NCBI RefSeq assembly: GCF_905147045.1
Contig: NC_065894.1
Location: 595,501-659,500, forward strand
DNA length: 64,000 nucleotides
DNA from: Nymphalis io
Taxonomy: Eukaryota; Arthropoda; Insecta; Lepidoptera; Nymphalidae
Direction: 5' to 3'
Shown here: piece by piece, positions 23,301 through 35,080 of the stretch
How positions within the stretch are numbered: the stretch's first letter is position 1
Layout of the letters: every line of letters starts with the position of its first letter
The notes under the pieces: generated by a model
Seen by the model: only the letters and a program-made list of their open reading frames with translations
Told to the model about the DNA's origin: nothing
Database searches by the model: none
Program-made: the position numbers and the translations under genes

Positions 23301-26031
23301 CGCTTTCAGACCTGCCTTTGTATAATATAATAATTTATGATTGTTAATTTTAGTTCACTTGAAAAATGTTTATGGGACTTATGCCTTACGATATTTAAAA
23401 AAAAAATAAAAAAAATTGTCATGAACCCCATTTTAAGATCTTAACAAAAGTTATACAACTACACTTGAAACTACACTTGAAAGTATTTCCTTTTTAAAGT
23501 ATATATTGTAGTACAAAATATAGTTTTGATTAAAAAAAATGATGTTTTACTCATGGATCGTCTAGTAGATCTTGATGAAATTTGTTGGGACAAAAATTTT
23601 TTAATCAACCATGAGGTATTCCCTTTCTAAAATTAATAATTTAAATTGGAAAATGGGTTAAAATATGAATGAATGGAAAGAAAAAATATATACCAACGAA
23701 TTGAGAACTCTCTATAATAAAGTCTGTTGAAAAAGTGTGTGAATTAACGTGCAAATTATAAAAAAAATATAAATTTGTTTTGTCTATTTGTAGCAATAAA
23801 TGTGGTTACAAAATGAGCAAATTTCAAGTCACGTGGCAGAATTTTAGTGAAATAAGACACACGGCGGTTTCCCCACGTTGTTTTCCTTGTCGCTGAGCAA
23901 AATATATATTACAAACACAAATTGAGCACATAAAAATTGTGTGGTGCTTATTTGGCGTCTGAATTCGAACTGGCTATCATCAGCTGAGATACTAACCATT
24001 GGGTCATATCAGCTAAATTGTAAACCCTTAAATCAATTGTAATTTTAAAATCTTATTATTAATTTTCATAGATATTATAGATATACGAAACAATAAACTA
24101 TAAAAACATTCATTAATGATTTTTAATGTCTAAAAAGGTTGTATACATTCAAATATAGCTGTTAGTGCTGTGGACTATCATTATATTTACGCTTATCTTA
24201 TCATGTTATCAGTTAGGTGCGGAGGTGCGGTACGCTCGTATGAATTTATAGGAAATAACACATTATTGATTTATTTTGTACTTTATTCGTAGCATCTGTG
24301 TTATACCAAGATACGCTTTATTTTAGCTAGCTTAGTTCAAATCATAACCTAGCGAGGAGACAATCCTTACATCACCAATACACCACCAACCTAAGACGTT
24401 CCTTGTGCCTGTAGTCACACTGGCTCACTCACACTTCAAACCGGAACACAACAATACTATGTATTGTTGTTTGACGGTAGAATATGTGATGTGTGGGTGG
24501 TAATCCCAGATGGACTTATAGTCATACGCTTTGTGCAAAGCCACCACACCAAGGCACCGAGTAAAATACTAAATTTACAAGGTTTTTTAGAACTATACAA
24601 TGAACTACGTTAATATTTTCACTGTTAGAAATGAATTACTCATAACTATAAAGGTTTGTAACGAATAGAAATACCGATTAAATTGATACGTAATATATAT
24701 TATTTAACGTTCAAATGTTTTTTATTAAATGGCAGACAACTCTTGCAAATCCCGAGGGAAAAAAGAGTTGTACATTTAGGAGCTACTTCCAATTATATAT
24801 ATACAAAAAAAAACAATATTTGTGGCACTATCACACTTATAAATACCATTTAACTTGGATTAAATATATTAGAGTAAAACTTATTTCTATATGTCCCTGT
24901 TAATAGACATTTTTTTCTCATATTTTCAACTTATATGGTTACCAGTATACTAGAAGGTAAACATAGTATCTGGCCTCGGATTTATACCTTAGCCTACGAG
25001 GCACCGGCCCAGAGCTTCGGATCTTCAAGAACTTACAAAATTATGATATTAAATTTCGTTATTTACGTGTATTAGGTACATAATAATATAATTAAACATG
25101 TATTATAATGATAACTTACAAACAAAAAATCAATTCCACGTAAATTATCGTCATAGCGCTTTAATAATTTATTGATAACTTACAACGATAGTTTAATATC
25201 TAGCGCTTGATCGCTTGATTTTGTAACGTGTTGTTGTATCTAAATCCAGTATGTCAAGGTATAGACTCTAATGACTTAAAACAAACATAATATATTTAAC
25301 CGTTATTTTTACATAGTGAAATGGCGGATAACTGAGTATACTCATGTTATGTGTTTGTAATTACACCAACTCAAGTGAAACGAATTAAAACAAATTACAA
25401 ATATCAGTTCACAAGCATTTGTGAGTGGGCGAACAGTCAACATTACAACTATGCATATACGACGCAACCCCACCTACCAGATAAAAAAGTATGAAACACG
25501 TGCGTAAGAATTTAGTTAAATATGAACATTATACACATACATTGAATATTACTTAATCTACTATAATATCTAAGCTAAACTGAATTTAATGTAAATACAT
25601 GAAATCAAGTGCAGTCTTTTAAGTAAATTGTTTTTTAATTATTTATTTTTTTGTGCAAGTTAGTCATACTAAGATTATTATAATAACGAAACTAAATATT
25701 TAATTACAGTATAGTATTTCCTGCAGATAAGACAGGTAATTTTAAAAAGAATTACACGAGATATCTTTATACTACGCTTGCAAGTCTTATAAGTTAAATA
25801 TTTTAAAAGTAATTTGTGAAAAACCTAAAAATATAGATGTGAATATAAAAAAATTATGTTATATAATCATTCGTTATATACATAGCTATATAGCTATTGC
25901 TCTTTGATTGTTATATTTATCAAAATTGAATATTGTTTTTTTATTCGAACAATAAAACTCTGTATACTCACCGCAAAGAATAGGTTCGCGAAGAACAATA
26001 TGTATTTTACCAAAAATTCACCACAACCCAT
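20382..26031 (-). CDS. Tetraspanin gene A (5 coding exons, 221 aa)
   Basis: Tetraspanin, first of the three in transcription order. Coding exons: 25972..26031, 22768..22962, 21884..22036, 21360..21545, 20382..20453, all phase 0 with GT/AG borders. Exon 1 encodes 20 residues starting MGCGEFLVKYI, with a Cys placed for palmitoylation. Exon 2 finishes TM1 (LAGIALIGLG) and carries TM2 with FFGCCGAIRES. Exon 3 is TM3 (YAIFMIVLMILK) and the start of the LEL. Exon 4 has FKCCG, PQSCC and two more Cys, then TM4. Exon 5 ends in a basic tail (NKSRRTHY). The length is normal for the family. Intron 1 is about 3 kb and carries repeats. No AATAAA lies close to the stop; ATTAAA at 20319..20324 (minus) is the best candidate signal. 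The substrate or partner cannot be told from sequence. Confidence 0.95.
20986..21125 (-). repeat. ~275-bp butterfly repeat, partial
   Basis: 5' half of the reverse copy, strongly mutated, in intron 4 of tetraspanin A. Confidence 0.75.
22040..22760 (-). other. Intron 2 of tetraspanin A, with a GC-richer patch
   Basis: 22058..22291 is open on the minus strand for 77 codons (MSLECAFAHGPNMGEFETIG...) and richer in GC than the intron around it. It has no tetraspanin features and no splice signals at useful places. Probably a decayed transposon piece; left unassigned. Confidence 0.4.
23836..24015 (-). mobile_element. Old Metulj-like SINE
   Basis: Minus-strand body and head strongly mutated (CACGTGGCAGAATTTTAGTG, GAGCACATAAAAATTGTGTGG, a B-box remnant). 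In intron 1 of tetraspanin A. Confidence 0.75.
24358..24555 (-). repeat. ~275-bp butterfly repeat, partial
   Basis: Starts at the cttacatcaccaatacacc region; in intron 1 of tetraspanin A. Confidence 0.82.
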
Positions 26032-26464
26032 TTTTATTATTATTATATTTATACTTTGGAAATTAATAACACAAATGGTGCGTCCGCGTCTCGATAGCCG
26101 TGTTAACTGAACGCAATATGGCGATGATCGCTACGTTTATCGGCGCCGATAAGATGTTAGCGACGTCGTTTCAAAGAATCGCCTTATTTTATTATTGTAC
26201 CGTCAAAATTTAGGAATGACTAACAACAGTTTTGATGATCATTTATTTGATAAGCTATACTATGATATTTGGTTATTATTTGTAAACTTTACGTACATAC
26301 GAACCAGAACATATCTAGATAACGTTAAATATTATAGTTTGTGAGAATGTTGTTAAATCTGACATGAGAGATTGTTAAAAAAAAGTATTCAATTGCTTTG
26401 TAATAAACTAAATAAGTATATCGTAAAAAGTAGGTTTTATGTTGTACTCTTTTTTATGTTTTTT

Positions 26465-26601
26465 TTATATATCGCCCGCGTCAATCCTTGGGGTTCAAGC
26501 TTGCTTCATATCAAATTTTACCAAAATCGGTTTTGTGGTTTAGGCTTGAAAGTGTGACAGGCAGACAAAGTTACTTTCGCATTTGAAATATTAGTATAGA
26601 T
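26465..26601 (+). repeat. Interspersed repeat ending TTTATAATATTAGTATAGAT-like
   Basis: tcaagcttgcttcatatcaa, gtttaggcttgaaagtgtga and the tttgaaatattagtatagat end. Related pieces occur at 59030..59140 (plus) and 57388..57585 (minus). Found across Lepidoptera; class not assigned here. Confidence 0.6.
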
Positions 26602-26629
26602 TGATACCTATTATTTCACGTTGGATGGA

Positions 26630-26682
26630 ATTGGGAGATAGCTTCGTAGTCTTCTGTGCATTCTACGAAGCTATCTTCCAAT
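26630..26682. repeat. 20-bp inverted repeat, one mismatch, 13-bp loop
   Basis: Arms 26630..26649 and 26663..26682 (GATAGCTTCGTAG core). About 600 bp upstream of tetraspanin A and just after the interspersed repeat at 26465..26601. Confidence 0.85.
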
Positions 26683-26689
26683 CAAAATC

Positions 26690-28611
26690 GTTATTACAAT
26701 ATTGATGTAGCTAAAATACTCATGGGAACCAAAACTTTTATGGTAATATAATAAAACATAACCTTTTACGACTATGTAAATATATTTTGCGAACAATTGA
26801 CGCATTGTTCTAGAAAGTGCGATATGTAAGAGTCAACATTTTTTTTCTTTTTTTAAATTCTTAGCATAATGGCTGGCAGTGCCCAGATTCAAATCAAAAT
26901 ATATTTCATCCAAAGAGGCTCTTGCGAACACTTTTGAATATTTATTTTACAAGATTCGATTAAATTTAAAGTTAGCACCGGCTTGGAGTGTAAATTCTAC
27001 CGAGAAGAACCGTCAAGAAACTCAGTAGTTACTATTTCAACAAACATATTAAATACAAAGTAATGTCAATCAATTAAATTTATATATGTTAACTTTGTCT
27101 GAAAGTCGACAAGTACTGACTGCAGGCTTTTAAAAATCTATAATTAAATTTATTAATTGGAAAAGTCAAAGAAATGTAATATTTATTATTATTGCTGATC
27201 TCGTGCTTGGCGAAGGAGGCTAATATGAGACAACCTAATTACAAGATGGCATCTCTCTAACATTGTAGAGGATCTACTCGGCGGAACAAACTCCAAATGG
27301 ATGGCATATGTGACATGATGACAAATGTGACATGATGGAAGTAATGAGTAACTGTTTTTTCGATAATAAGTGATTTGTCGGGTTTTATTAAAACCGATAA
27401 GACTCATTTTATCTATTTTACATATTTCCTTTTAGCAAAAACTAGTTATCGCTTAGCACTAAAAGTTCCCAATTTGTATTTAAAAACAAAACGATTGATT
27501 ATATAATGGTCAGTGACGTAAAATCGTTTATGAAGCTGTACATTAGCGACTAAATTCCGATTTACAATGGTAGTGGATAAGGGAACTGCTTTTCCAATTT
27601 GTTTTTCCTTCTTCTTCTCGCATAATTTTTGCACGTGACTCCCGTTGCGCGATTCTTACCCTCTAAAAATAAAAAAAACCCTGCGATGACCATTGTCGGA
27701 ACGCCACCGCGGTCCTTCCCGTGCGGTACTCTGTGCGTATTGTGCAGAGCTCTCCAAGTCAGACAAAAAACTCATCTCAATCTCCCATGCTACTCCTTAC
27801 GCAGGTGAAAGGAGGAACTAATCATCATCCCGACTTCCTTGTAAGCATTCAAGAATCAAAGCCTATTTTAAGCACGAAATTCATCAGCTACTAAATATTC
27901 TAATAGCAAATTTAATTATATTAGGCGTTGCTATATTTTTATATCAGGTGTTCATTTATAATCTATTTATTTATTTTTCCAGCATATTTTTAATCGCTTG
28001 CTTATATTTGATTGCATTATAAAATCAAAATATTCTTATCGCTTCAACTTCATTCATTTGTTCTGATAAATAGTAAAATTCATACATACATTACATACAC
28101 ATTTCAAAGTAAAAACTACCACCGGCTTGAAAAACAATCCTCAGACCTGAGATGAATACAGAAAGAAAGAGTCGGTTTTTTTTCTTATTCCTCATTAAAT
28201 ATTCAAATAAAGTAAATAATATGAAAACAGTTTACATGGGCCCGACATTTTATAATAGCTTATAGCAGTAAATTAATTTTAATTTTGTGTATTGTTTATT
28301 TTATGCATTGATATGACATTTATTTAAATAATGCAACATATATATTTACTTTGAGAGGGCAATATGTATTCCTTTGTTTATTAAGTGAAGTAGTGTAATT
28401 ACGGGAACAAACGACATATCTTAGATGATGTGGTCTGCGCAACGACGACGTAAGAAGTAATTCATATTTCTTACACTGCTAGTGTCTAAGGTCGAGGGTT
28501 ACCACATTCCACCAGGTTGTCCTATTTAATCGCCTGGTTTACTCTAATAAATAAAAATTATTTAAGATATTTAAGATATTTTTTTGAGTTACGTAAGAGC
28601 CTCAACACGTC
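26690..28611. other. Intergenic upstream of tetraspanin A
   Basis: Apart from the short repeat at 26972..27035, only a GC-richer stretch at about 27640..27840 stands out (gccaccgcggtccttcccgt); it has no usable frame and is probably a retroelement remnant. Confidence 0.4.
26972..27035 (+). repeat. Short repeat ACCGAGAAGAACCGTCAAGAAACTC-like
   Basis: Related to 48108..48185, 54862..54925 and 59198..59240, all with agaaccggcaagaa cores on the plus strand. Probably the tail of one retroposon family. Confidence 0.5.
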
Positions 28612-28795
28612 ACGGTAGAATGCGCAAGCGATCCCGTGGCGCACCTCGTTAAGACGGAAAGGGTACCGCTGGTTTTTTAGTGGGTATTCCGATGTTAGCT
28701 GCGCACTCAGCACCCTGGACACCGGCGAGCACCACATACCCCCGACTGTTCCCGTGATGGAAACGCGTAATGCGATTTTCCAGCGATAAAAAAAG
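28612..28795 (+). mobile_element. R1-clade LINE 3' tail, severely truncated
   Basis: Resembles the 3' UTR of the element at 8403..10349 in the opposite orientation (shared blocks gcgcaagcgatcccgtggcg and aaaaaccagcg-like, ending in a short A run near 28788). Only about 180 bp remain, with no coding part of use. Confidence 0.7.
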
Positions 28796-29814
28796 AAGGT
28801 TCCTAGTGTTCTTTATATACCAGTACACCAAACCTTAAGCTAGATTCAAGAAAATACATATAGAAAAGTCCTTAACAGCATCATTTAATAGAACAAGAGC
28901 TTCAACGTTTTCATATTTATATAAACAACGGAAACTTTAATTGGCTTTATTTATAACCAACATATATCCTTATCGAAATACACATTAAATGTATATTTAC
29001 ACAACAAAGTTATAGCGTAAGTTAACCGTAAACAGGAATGTCTGTTAAACTTGATACTGGTTTACTTGTCTCGATTATATTTAATTATGTTTTAAATACG
29101 GTAAAAATGCGTTTGTCTAACGGTATGCGAATAGACATTGAAGGCTGTCTGAGTACCAATGACGATCTATGACGTAAAACGTAATAAGTAGCGAGGTACT
29201 CTTTTATCAGTTTTAGGATTTTGACAATTATTGTACATACGAGCAGTAATACTTATTGTATTAAGGTTTGGAGGGTGACTTAGGCTGAGTTGGCTCCGCT
29301 TTGCTTTATAATTGATCATAGACTGTTGCAGTAAAGTTGACGATTATTCAGGATCTAGAATTCTATACAGCAGAACTCTCGCCAGTCCGCACCAAGGTGA
29401 CCAATAATATGACAAATTTCATATTTGTTGCCAAAATTAATACTTAAAAAAACAGAAATATGAGCGAAATGTAAACTTTAAAAATAAAATAATTTATAAA
29501 TAATAAAAATTAATAATAAGTTTACAACAACGATCGGTGTTTCTTACCGTTTCTTCTGTGCTATCCGAAACGGTGGTAGAATTAAAATAGTGACGATTCA
29601 AAAACGATTTATTGTAAAGCTTATTTGAATACATTTGATTTAAAATTAAGTTCTTAATAGTTTCGTAGAAATTATTCATTATCAATAGCTAACATAATCG
29701 TCATCTGATAAACCTGCCATCATATTTATTATTTCGATGATATCATTAATGATGTTTATCCCTTCGACAATCGATTATATTAACTGATACTGCTGTAACT
29801 GAAGACCTATTCTA

Positions 29815-30042
29815 CATGGCGGTAGTGCTTTGTGCGCATCCGTCTGGGTAGGTACCACACACTAATCAGATATTCTACCTCCAAACAAAAATACTTAGAA
29901 TTACGGTTTTTTAGTGATTTAGTGTAACTACAGGCACAAGGGACATAACATCTTACTTCCCAAGGTTGGCGGCGCATTGGTGAAGTAAGCGATTGTTAAT
30001 ATTTCTTATAGTGCCGATGGTTCATTTGACCGTCCCTCTAAC
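29815..30042 (+). repeat. ~275-bp butterfly repeat, diverged
   Basis: Forward copy ending gaccgtccctctaactactt plus an A-rich tail. Confidence 0.8.
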
Positions 30043-30712
30043 TACTTAATAAAAAAAAATGATTATGAATGTTTCCAAATGTAATAACAAGTTACTCGTA
30101 GTCTGATGATGTAGATAGACTCTGTAGGAGTCTCAAGAAGTATTCTTTGTGTTGGTGGTGAATGCGGTGGATTATCTACATAATGGTAAGGCAGGGCATG
30201 TCGTGGAGGCGCTCAATAAGCTTGAAGGGTAGCGTCTGGGGTCAGTTGCCTTCAGTAACGTCGCTCGAATACTTTACTGCCTTTACTTCGTCAGCTGAAG
30301 GCTTTGACATCTCGTATCATCAGCTTTCGTAAATTTTTTTATAAAAATATTTTATTTATTTATATACTCTTTATTGCACACCAATATAGACAAAAATAAT
30401 AGGAGTAAAACAAAACAAAGAAAAGAAAAATGTACAATAGGCGGCCTTATCGCTAAAACAGCGATCTCTTCCAGGCAACCTTTGGTAGAGGAGAGAGATA
30501 GGATGGTAGGGGTGTACAATTATTTAATACATAAAAAAAAAATAAAAATAAAAATAGATACAATATATATGTGTATATATACGATACATAAATAAATATT
30601 CCATAAATATATAATTATATAATAATATAATATACATACACATTATAAATATATACATTTACATACTATAGATATTTACATAATAAATAAAATATTTAAT
30701 TGCAGTATTTCT

Positions 30713-31116
30713 TCATGAAGCAAGATAGTGCTCTTTTATCATTTTTTTAAAAGAAGTAATAGTTGGTGCACGTCTTGCTTCTAGTGGAAGAGAGTTCCAA
30801 AGACGAATTGAATGGACTGTAAATGAGTCACTATAAAAAGATGTTGTATGAGGTGGTATTTTTAAAATCAAATTCTCTTCAGAACGAAGATTATGGCTAT
30901 GTGAAGAACTAAGAAATTGAAAACGTTCTTTTAGATATGAAGGAGAAGACGGATTGAACAGAATACAGTACAGAAGTTGAAGGATGTGAGTATTCCTGCG
31001 AAGCCGGATTGGGAGCCACTTGAGCTTTTTACGAAATTCAGAAACGTGATCATATTTACGAAGACCAAATATGAATCGGATGCAAAGATTTTGGAGACGC
31101 TCAAGTTTATTAAGTT
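30713..31116 (-). CDS. LINE ORF2, 3' part (after the LTR insertion)
   Basis: C-terminal continuation of ORF2, in frame with 36941..39480 once the Gypsy element and one copy of the AGTT duplication are removed, giving about 979 codons in total. It encodes the usual post-RT region of CR1/Jockey-type ORF2: a NKLERLQNLCIRFIFGLRK segment, then RLWNSLP near the end, and a TGA at 30713..30715. No frameshift or stop is present, so the LINE was intact when the LTR element landed. Confidence 0.88.
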
Positions 31117-31219
31117 TGTAAGGACGGGACTAGGTAAATAAAGTAGATGTTTAAGGTTTGAAGATAAATTTATTACTGCTCTCAATACCATGTGTCAGCT
31201 GCTTATATACTACACTACA
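31117..31219 (-). repeat. 3' LTR of the Gypsy element (103 bp)
   Basis: Identical to 36838..36940. It is preceded (minus strand) by a short purine-biased tract GGTAGGG at about 31222..31228, which may serve as the polypurine tract. Confidence 0.97.
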
Positions 31220-31438
31220 TGCCCTACCAAACAAAAAAAAAAATGTTGGATACATTAACATTTTTTTTAATCAAAATACAATATGAAAAAGTAAAATAAA
31301 ATTGAATATAATAATAATTAAACAAAATAAAACAAATATGTAAACAAAGGTATAATAATGCAGTGCTGAAATTTAATATCAAATATCATAATAGGTACAG
31401 TCATAATCACAAGTCTTAATAAACAATATGTTTAATGA

Positions 31439-34400
31439 TCATTCAACATAAAGTCTTGTCCTATTTTTATGAACAGTTTTTTCTTTACCATTGACTAAAA
31501 TTACAACATTCGGTGATAAATCTTTAACAACTGTATATGGACCTAAATATAATGGATCAAGTTTGCTAATATTTTCATTTTTAACCAATACTAAGTCTCC
31601 TTGTTTATACTCCACTGGGTTTATACTTCTATCATATTTTATTTTTCTTAAAGTTTTACAATTTATGAGGTTTGTTTTAGCATCATTTTGTGACTTTTGT
31701 AACCGGTATTTTAGTTCTATTGCATAATCATCAAAATTGTAAATTGGATCTATTGTCGACCTAAGATTACTTGGTAAGTTACATTGTTTGCCAAACACTA
31801 ATTCGTATGGAGTAAATTTTGTACTCGAGTGTACAGAAGTGTTATACGAAAAACACCAGTAAGGAATCCATGAACTCCATTCCTGACTATGACTGTTAAC
31901 TTGCATTCTTAAATAAAATGTTAAATGTTTATGACTATTTTCAAGTGATCCTAAGGTCTGATGGTGGAAGGCTGTAGACTGTAATTGACTTATATTTAAA
32001 ATTTTACAAACCTCTTCCATTGTAGAATTTATAAATTCAGTTCCTCTATCGGTCACGATCTGCCGAGGGATGCCATATCTAAGTATAAAATTATTTACTA
32101 GAGTTGTAGCTACTGTGCGCGCATCCTTACCTGCTATCGGATATGCCTCGACATATTTGGTGAGGTCGCATTGGAGCGTTAAAATGTAATTATAATTATT
32201 ATCTCTTGTCAATGGACCTACCAAATCTAAATAAATCTTATCAAAAGCTGAATTTCCACAGTCCGTTATGGTCATAGGTTCTTTTATGGTATTTAAATAT
32301 TTATAACGTTGACATTTACTACATTTTTTTACAAAAAGCTTAACATCATGCTCTAATCCTGGCCAAAAATATTTTTTACGAATGTTATTTAACATACGTC
32401 TTATTCCTGCGTGACCGCTAGTGGGCAGGATATGATAATCGTTTAATATAACTCTTTTCGTATCGTCGTCTATAATTTTTGTAACTCCTTTAATTACGCA
32501 TAAACGGGGTCCGGACCACTTACGCATTTTATTAATAACCTGAGCTAGCTCTTTAATTATTTGAAAATTATTCTCATCTTTTATTACATATAACGTATTT
32601 ATTTTTAAATCGATACAAAATGATTCCATTTCCCTCACAGAGACAGCTCGTGTACACTGGGATTGGGTAAACAGTTTCACAAAAATTGTACGATTTGACG
32701 ACGAGTATGCATAATCACCACGCTCTAATGATACGCATTTTTTAAACTTTCTCCATTCTTCTTCATTCACAAATATCAACTCCGTGTAATACTTCGGTAG
32801 TTTTAACATCTCTACAACTCTTGGGTGATCAGTCCAATCGTCAGAAGAAATATTAGAAACCGAAGTAGAATTACAAGGTTTTTCATCAAGCTTCTTCTTT
32901 TGTGCCCTTGTAAGTACTGACAAAATATGATCATTCATCGCCTTTAATTCTTCACTACTAATTTCTATGCGTGACAATGCATCTGCAGCTACATTATCAC
33001 ACCCTTTCACATAAGTAACCTTAAAATCATACTCTTCAAGTATTAGCCGAAATTTTAACAATCTACTGGAAGGATCTGTCATATTGTATAAAAATATTAA
33101 GGGTCTATGATCCGTTTCTATAATGAACTTTCGTCCATAGAGATACGGTCTAAAATATTTAACAGACCAAACAATCGCTAAAAGCTCTTTCTCAATCGTT
33201 GGATACCTACGTTCAGCTTTATTTAAACTACGACTGGCGTAAGCTATTGGTCTACGATCAGCATTACATAAAATCGAACCTATTGCATACCCTGAGGCGT
33301 CTGTCTGTAGTATAAATGTGTTATTATAATCGAAAATAGGATATTGTAATATTGGAGGGCTCATTAACATTTCTTTTAAAGTACTAAATGATTTTTGACA
33401 GTTTTTATCCCAATTAAATATTACATTTTTACGACATAAATCATTTAATGGAATACAGATTTGGGCGAAATTCGGAATAAACTTTCGATAATAGTTCGCA
33501 AAGGCTACAAATCGTTTGAGCTCGTCTACGTTTTTAGGAACCGGATAATTAATTAACGCCTTAATTTTTTCTGGATCTGGTTTAATGCCGTCCGCTGATA
33601 CCACGTGTCCGAGGTATAAAATTTCTTTTCGAAGAAAATCGCACTTATCAGGATTTAATTTTAAATTAACTTTTCTAAGCCTTGTTAAAATATCTAACAA
33701 ATTTTTATTATGACTATCTAAATTTCTTCCGAAACAAATTAAATTATCCAAATATACAAAACATTTATCGTAATTAAGTCCCGACATTGCTACTGTCATT
33801 AAGCGTGAAAATGAACCAGGACTGGTTTTCAAACCCATAGGCATACGGGTCATTTGATACTGGCCAGACGGTGTTGTGAATGCGGTATATTTCCTACTGT
33901 CAGCATTTAGCTTCGTTTGATAATAAGCTTGTGTTAAATCTAATTGAGAAAAATAAATAGCTCCTGAAAGTGAGTCTAATATATCACTTATATTCGGAAG
34001 GGGAAATTTGTCATGCATTATACAATCATTTAATTTCCGAAAATCTATCACTAAACGCCAGCTTTTATTATTATCTTCTGATTTTTTAGGTACTAATAGT
34101 ACTGGGCTAGACCATTCGCTGTTAGCGGGTTCGATAATATCATTGGCCAACATTTTTTGAACTTGTTTTTCTATTTCATCACGTTGAGAAAACGGTAATC
34201 TATATTGTTTAGTATAGACCGGATTCGTATTAGCTTTTAGTTGTATATTTTGTTCGTAAAGATTACACGTACCTAACTTGTCTCCTGGCAAGAAAAATAC
34301 GTCAGCATATTTCGCACAAATACTTTGTATACTAATGCTTTCTTCTTTGTTCAAATGATTCAATTTAATTAATGATAATAATTTCCGAACTCTTTTTCCG

Positions 34401-34798
34401 TCCAAATTTTCTTTGTTAAACGAACAAATATTATAATTCGATAATAAATCAATTTCAGGCCTAAAATAACTAAGATTAATTTCTGTTTCGCGAGTATTTA
34501 AAATTTGAATAAATATTTTTCCCTCTTTCGGTTGACAGATACTTCCAGCGATAAATACACCTTCACACAATTCTCTGGGAAATATAACACACGATTCATT
34601 CAAATAAGAATCAACTTGAAAAAACTTTTCACACCTCGGAGGTACCTTTATAAATGTATTTTTACCTAATTTTCCTATACCTAAGGAGAGCGTAATTGGT
34701 TTGTCGAAGCTATTTAAAGTAAATGTATTATTTTCGTAATTTAATACACAATTATAATTAGTTAAAATTCTTGTCCGATTAAACCATCTTGAATACAA
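31439..34798 (-). CDS. Pol of the Gypsy element: RT, RNase H, integrase (1119 aa)
   Basis: Residues about 195-370 are the reverse transcriptase (SQLDLTQAYYQ with Asp 287; SPGSFSRLM), but the YxDD box reads YLDN at 349-352, so the second catalytic Asp is lost. Residues about 490-610 are RNase H (QTDASG, KELLAIVW, ETDHRP, ADALSR: D500, E538, D563, D606). From about 785 is integrase: the HHCC zinc site (H789, H796, C826, C829) and a perfect DD35E triad (D858, D917, E953). The first ATG is internal to the likely polyprotein. The stop lies about 220 nt before the 3' LTR. Confidence 0.95.
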   Translation of the reverse strand: MYSRWFNRTRILTNYNCVLNYENNTFTLNSFDKPITLSLGIGKLGKNTFIKVPPRCEKFFQVDSYLNESCVIFPRELCEGVFIAGSICQPKEGKIFIQILNTRETEINLSYFRPEIDLLSNYNICSFNKENLDGKRVRKLLSLIKLNHLNKEESISIQSICAKYADVFFLPGDKLGTCNLYEQNIQLKANTNPVYTKQYRLPFSQRDEIEKQVQKMLANDIIEPANSEWSSPVLLVPKKSEDNNKSWRLVIDFRKLNDCIMHDKFPLPNISDILDSLSGAIYFSQLDLTQAYYQTKLNADSRKYTAFTTPSGQYQMTRMPMGLKTSPGSFSRLMTVAMSGLNYDKCFVYLDNLICFGRNLDSHNKNLLDILTRLRKVNLKLNPDKCDFLRKEILYLGHVVSADGIKPDPEKIKALINYPVPKNVDELKRFVAFANYYRKFIPNFAQICIPLNDLCRKNVIFNWDKNCQKSFSTLKEMLMSPPILQYPIFDYNNTFILQTDASGYAIGSILCNADRRPIAYASRSLNKAERRYPTIEKELLAIVWSVKYFRPYLYGRKFIIETDHRPLIFLYNMTDPSSRLLKFRLILEEYDFKVTYVKGCDNVAADALSRIEISSEELKAMNDHILSVLTRAQKKKLDEKPCNSTSVSNISSDDWTDHPRVVEMLKLPKYYTELIFVNEEEWRKFKKCVSLERGDYAYSSSNRTIFVKLFTQSQCTRAVSVREMESFCIDLKINTLYVIKDENNFQIIKELAQVINKMRKWSGPRLCVIKGVTKIIDDDTKRVILNDYHILPTSGHAGIRRMLNNIRKKYFWPGLEHDVKLFVKKCSKCQRYKYLNTIKEPMTITDCGNSAFDKIYLDLVGPLTRDNNYNYILTLQCDLTKYVEAYPIAGKDARTVATTLVNNFILRYGIPRQIVTDRGTEFINSTMEEVCKILNISQLQSTAFHHQTLGSLENSHKHLTFYLRMQVNSHSQEWSSWIPYWCFSYNTSVHSSTKFTPYELVFGKQCNLPSNLRSTIDPIYNFDDYAIELKYRLQKSQNDAKTNLINCKTLRKIKYDRSINPVEYKQGDLVLVKNENISKLDPLYLGPYTVVKDLSPNVVILVNGKEKTVHKNRTRLYVE

Positions 34799-35080
34799 GG
34801 CAAATTCTTTAAGACATAAAACTTATGTTTGAATTCTATTCCACATAAGGTAAACGGTATGTAAACATAGCCCTCGGTGTACGAGGTGCCACCAATACCA
34901 TTTACGGCTACGCGTTTTGGATGTATTGGAATATTCCTATCTCTTATTACATCGTATTTAATCACTGACATCGAGGCGCCCGTGTCAACTAGCATTCTAT
35001 ATTTGGTACCTAATATTGTAAACTCTACGAAATTATTATATGTATTGCATGCTAGAATAAAGTTAGGATCGAAAAAACTC
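34762..35080 (-). CDS. Aspartic protease of the Gypsy element
   Basis: Retroviral-type aspartic protease domain with the active-site motif LVDTGASMSVI. The open frame continues upstream of the first ATG (34995) to the end of gag, overlapping it, so it is probably made as a gag-pro fusion by a +1 shift near the T run at about 35075..35085. It ends at a TAA just after GLIGQEF, where the pol frame is entered by a -1 shift. Confidence 0.8.

Noticed and set aside
31220..31438. Possible env gene after pol
   Set aside because: Only about 220 nt separate pol from the 3' LTR, with no frame of useful size.
31439..34798. Domesticated retrotransposon gene
   Set aside because: Intact LTRs, a primer-binding site and a target duplication show an ordinary mobile copy, not a domesticated host gene.
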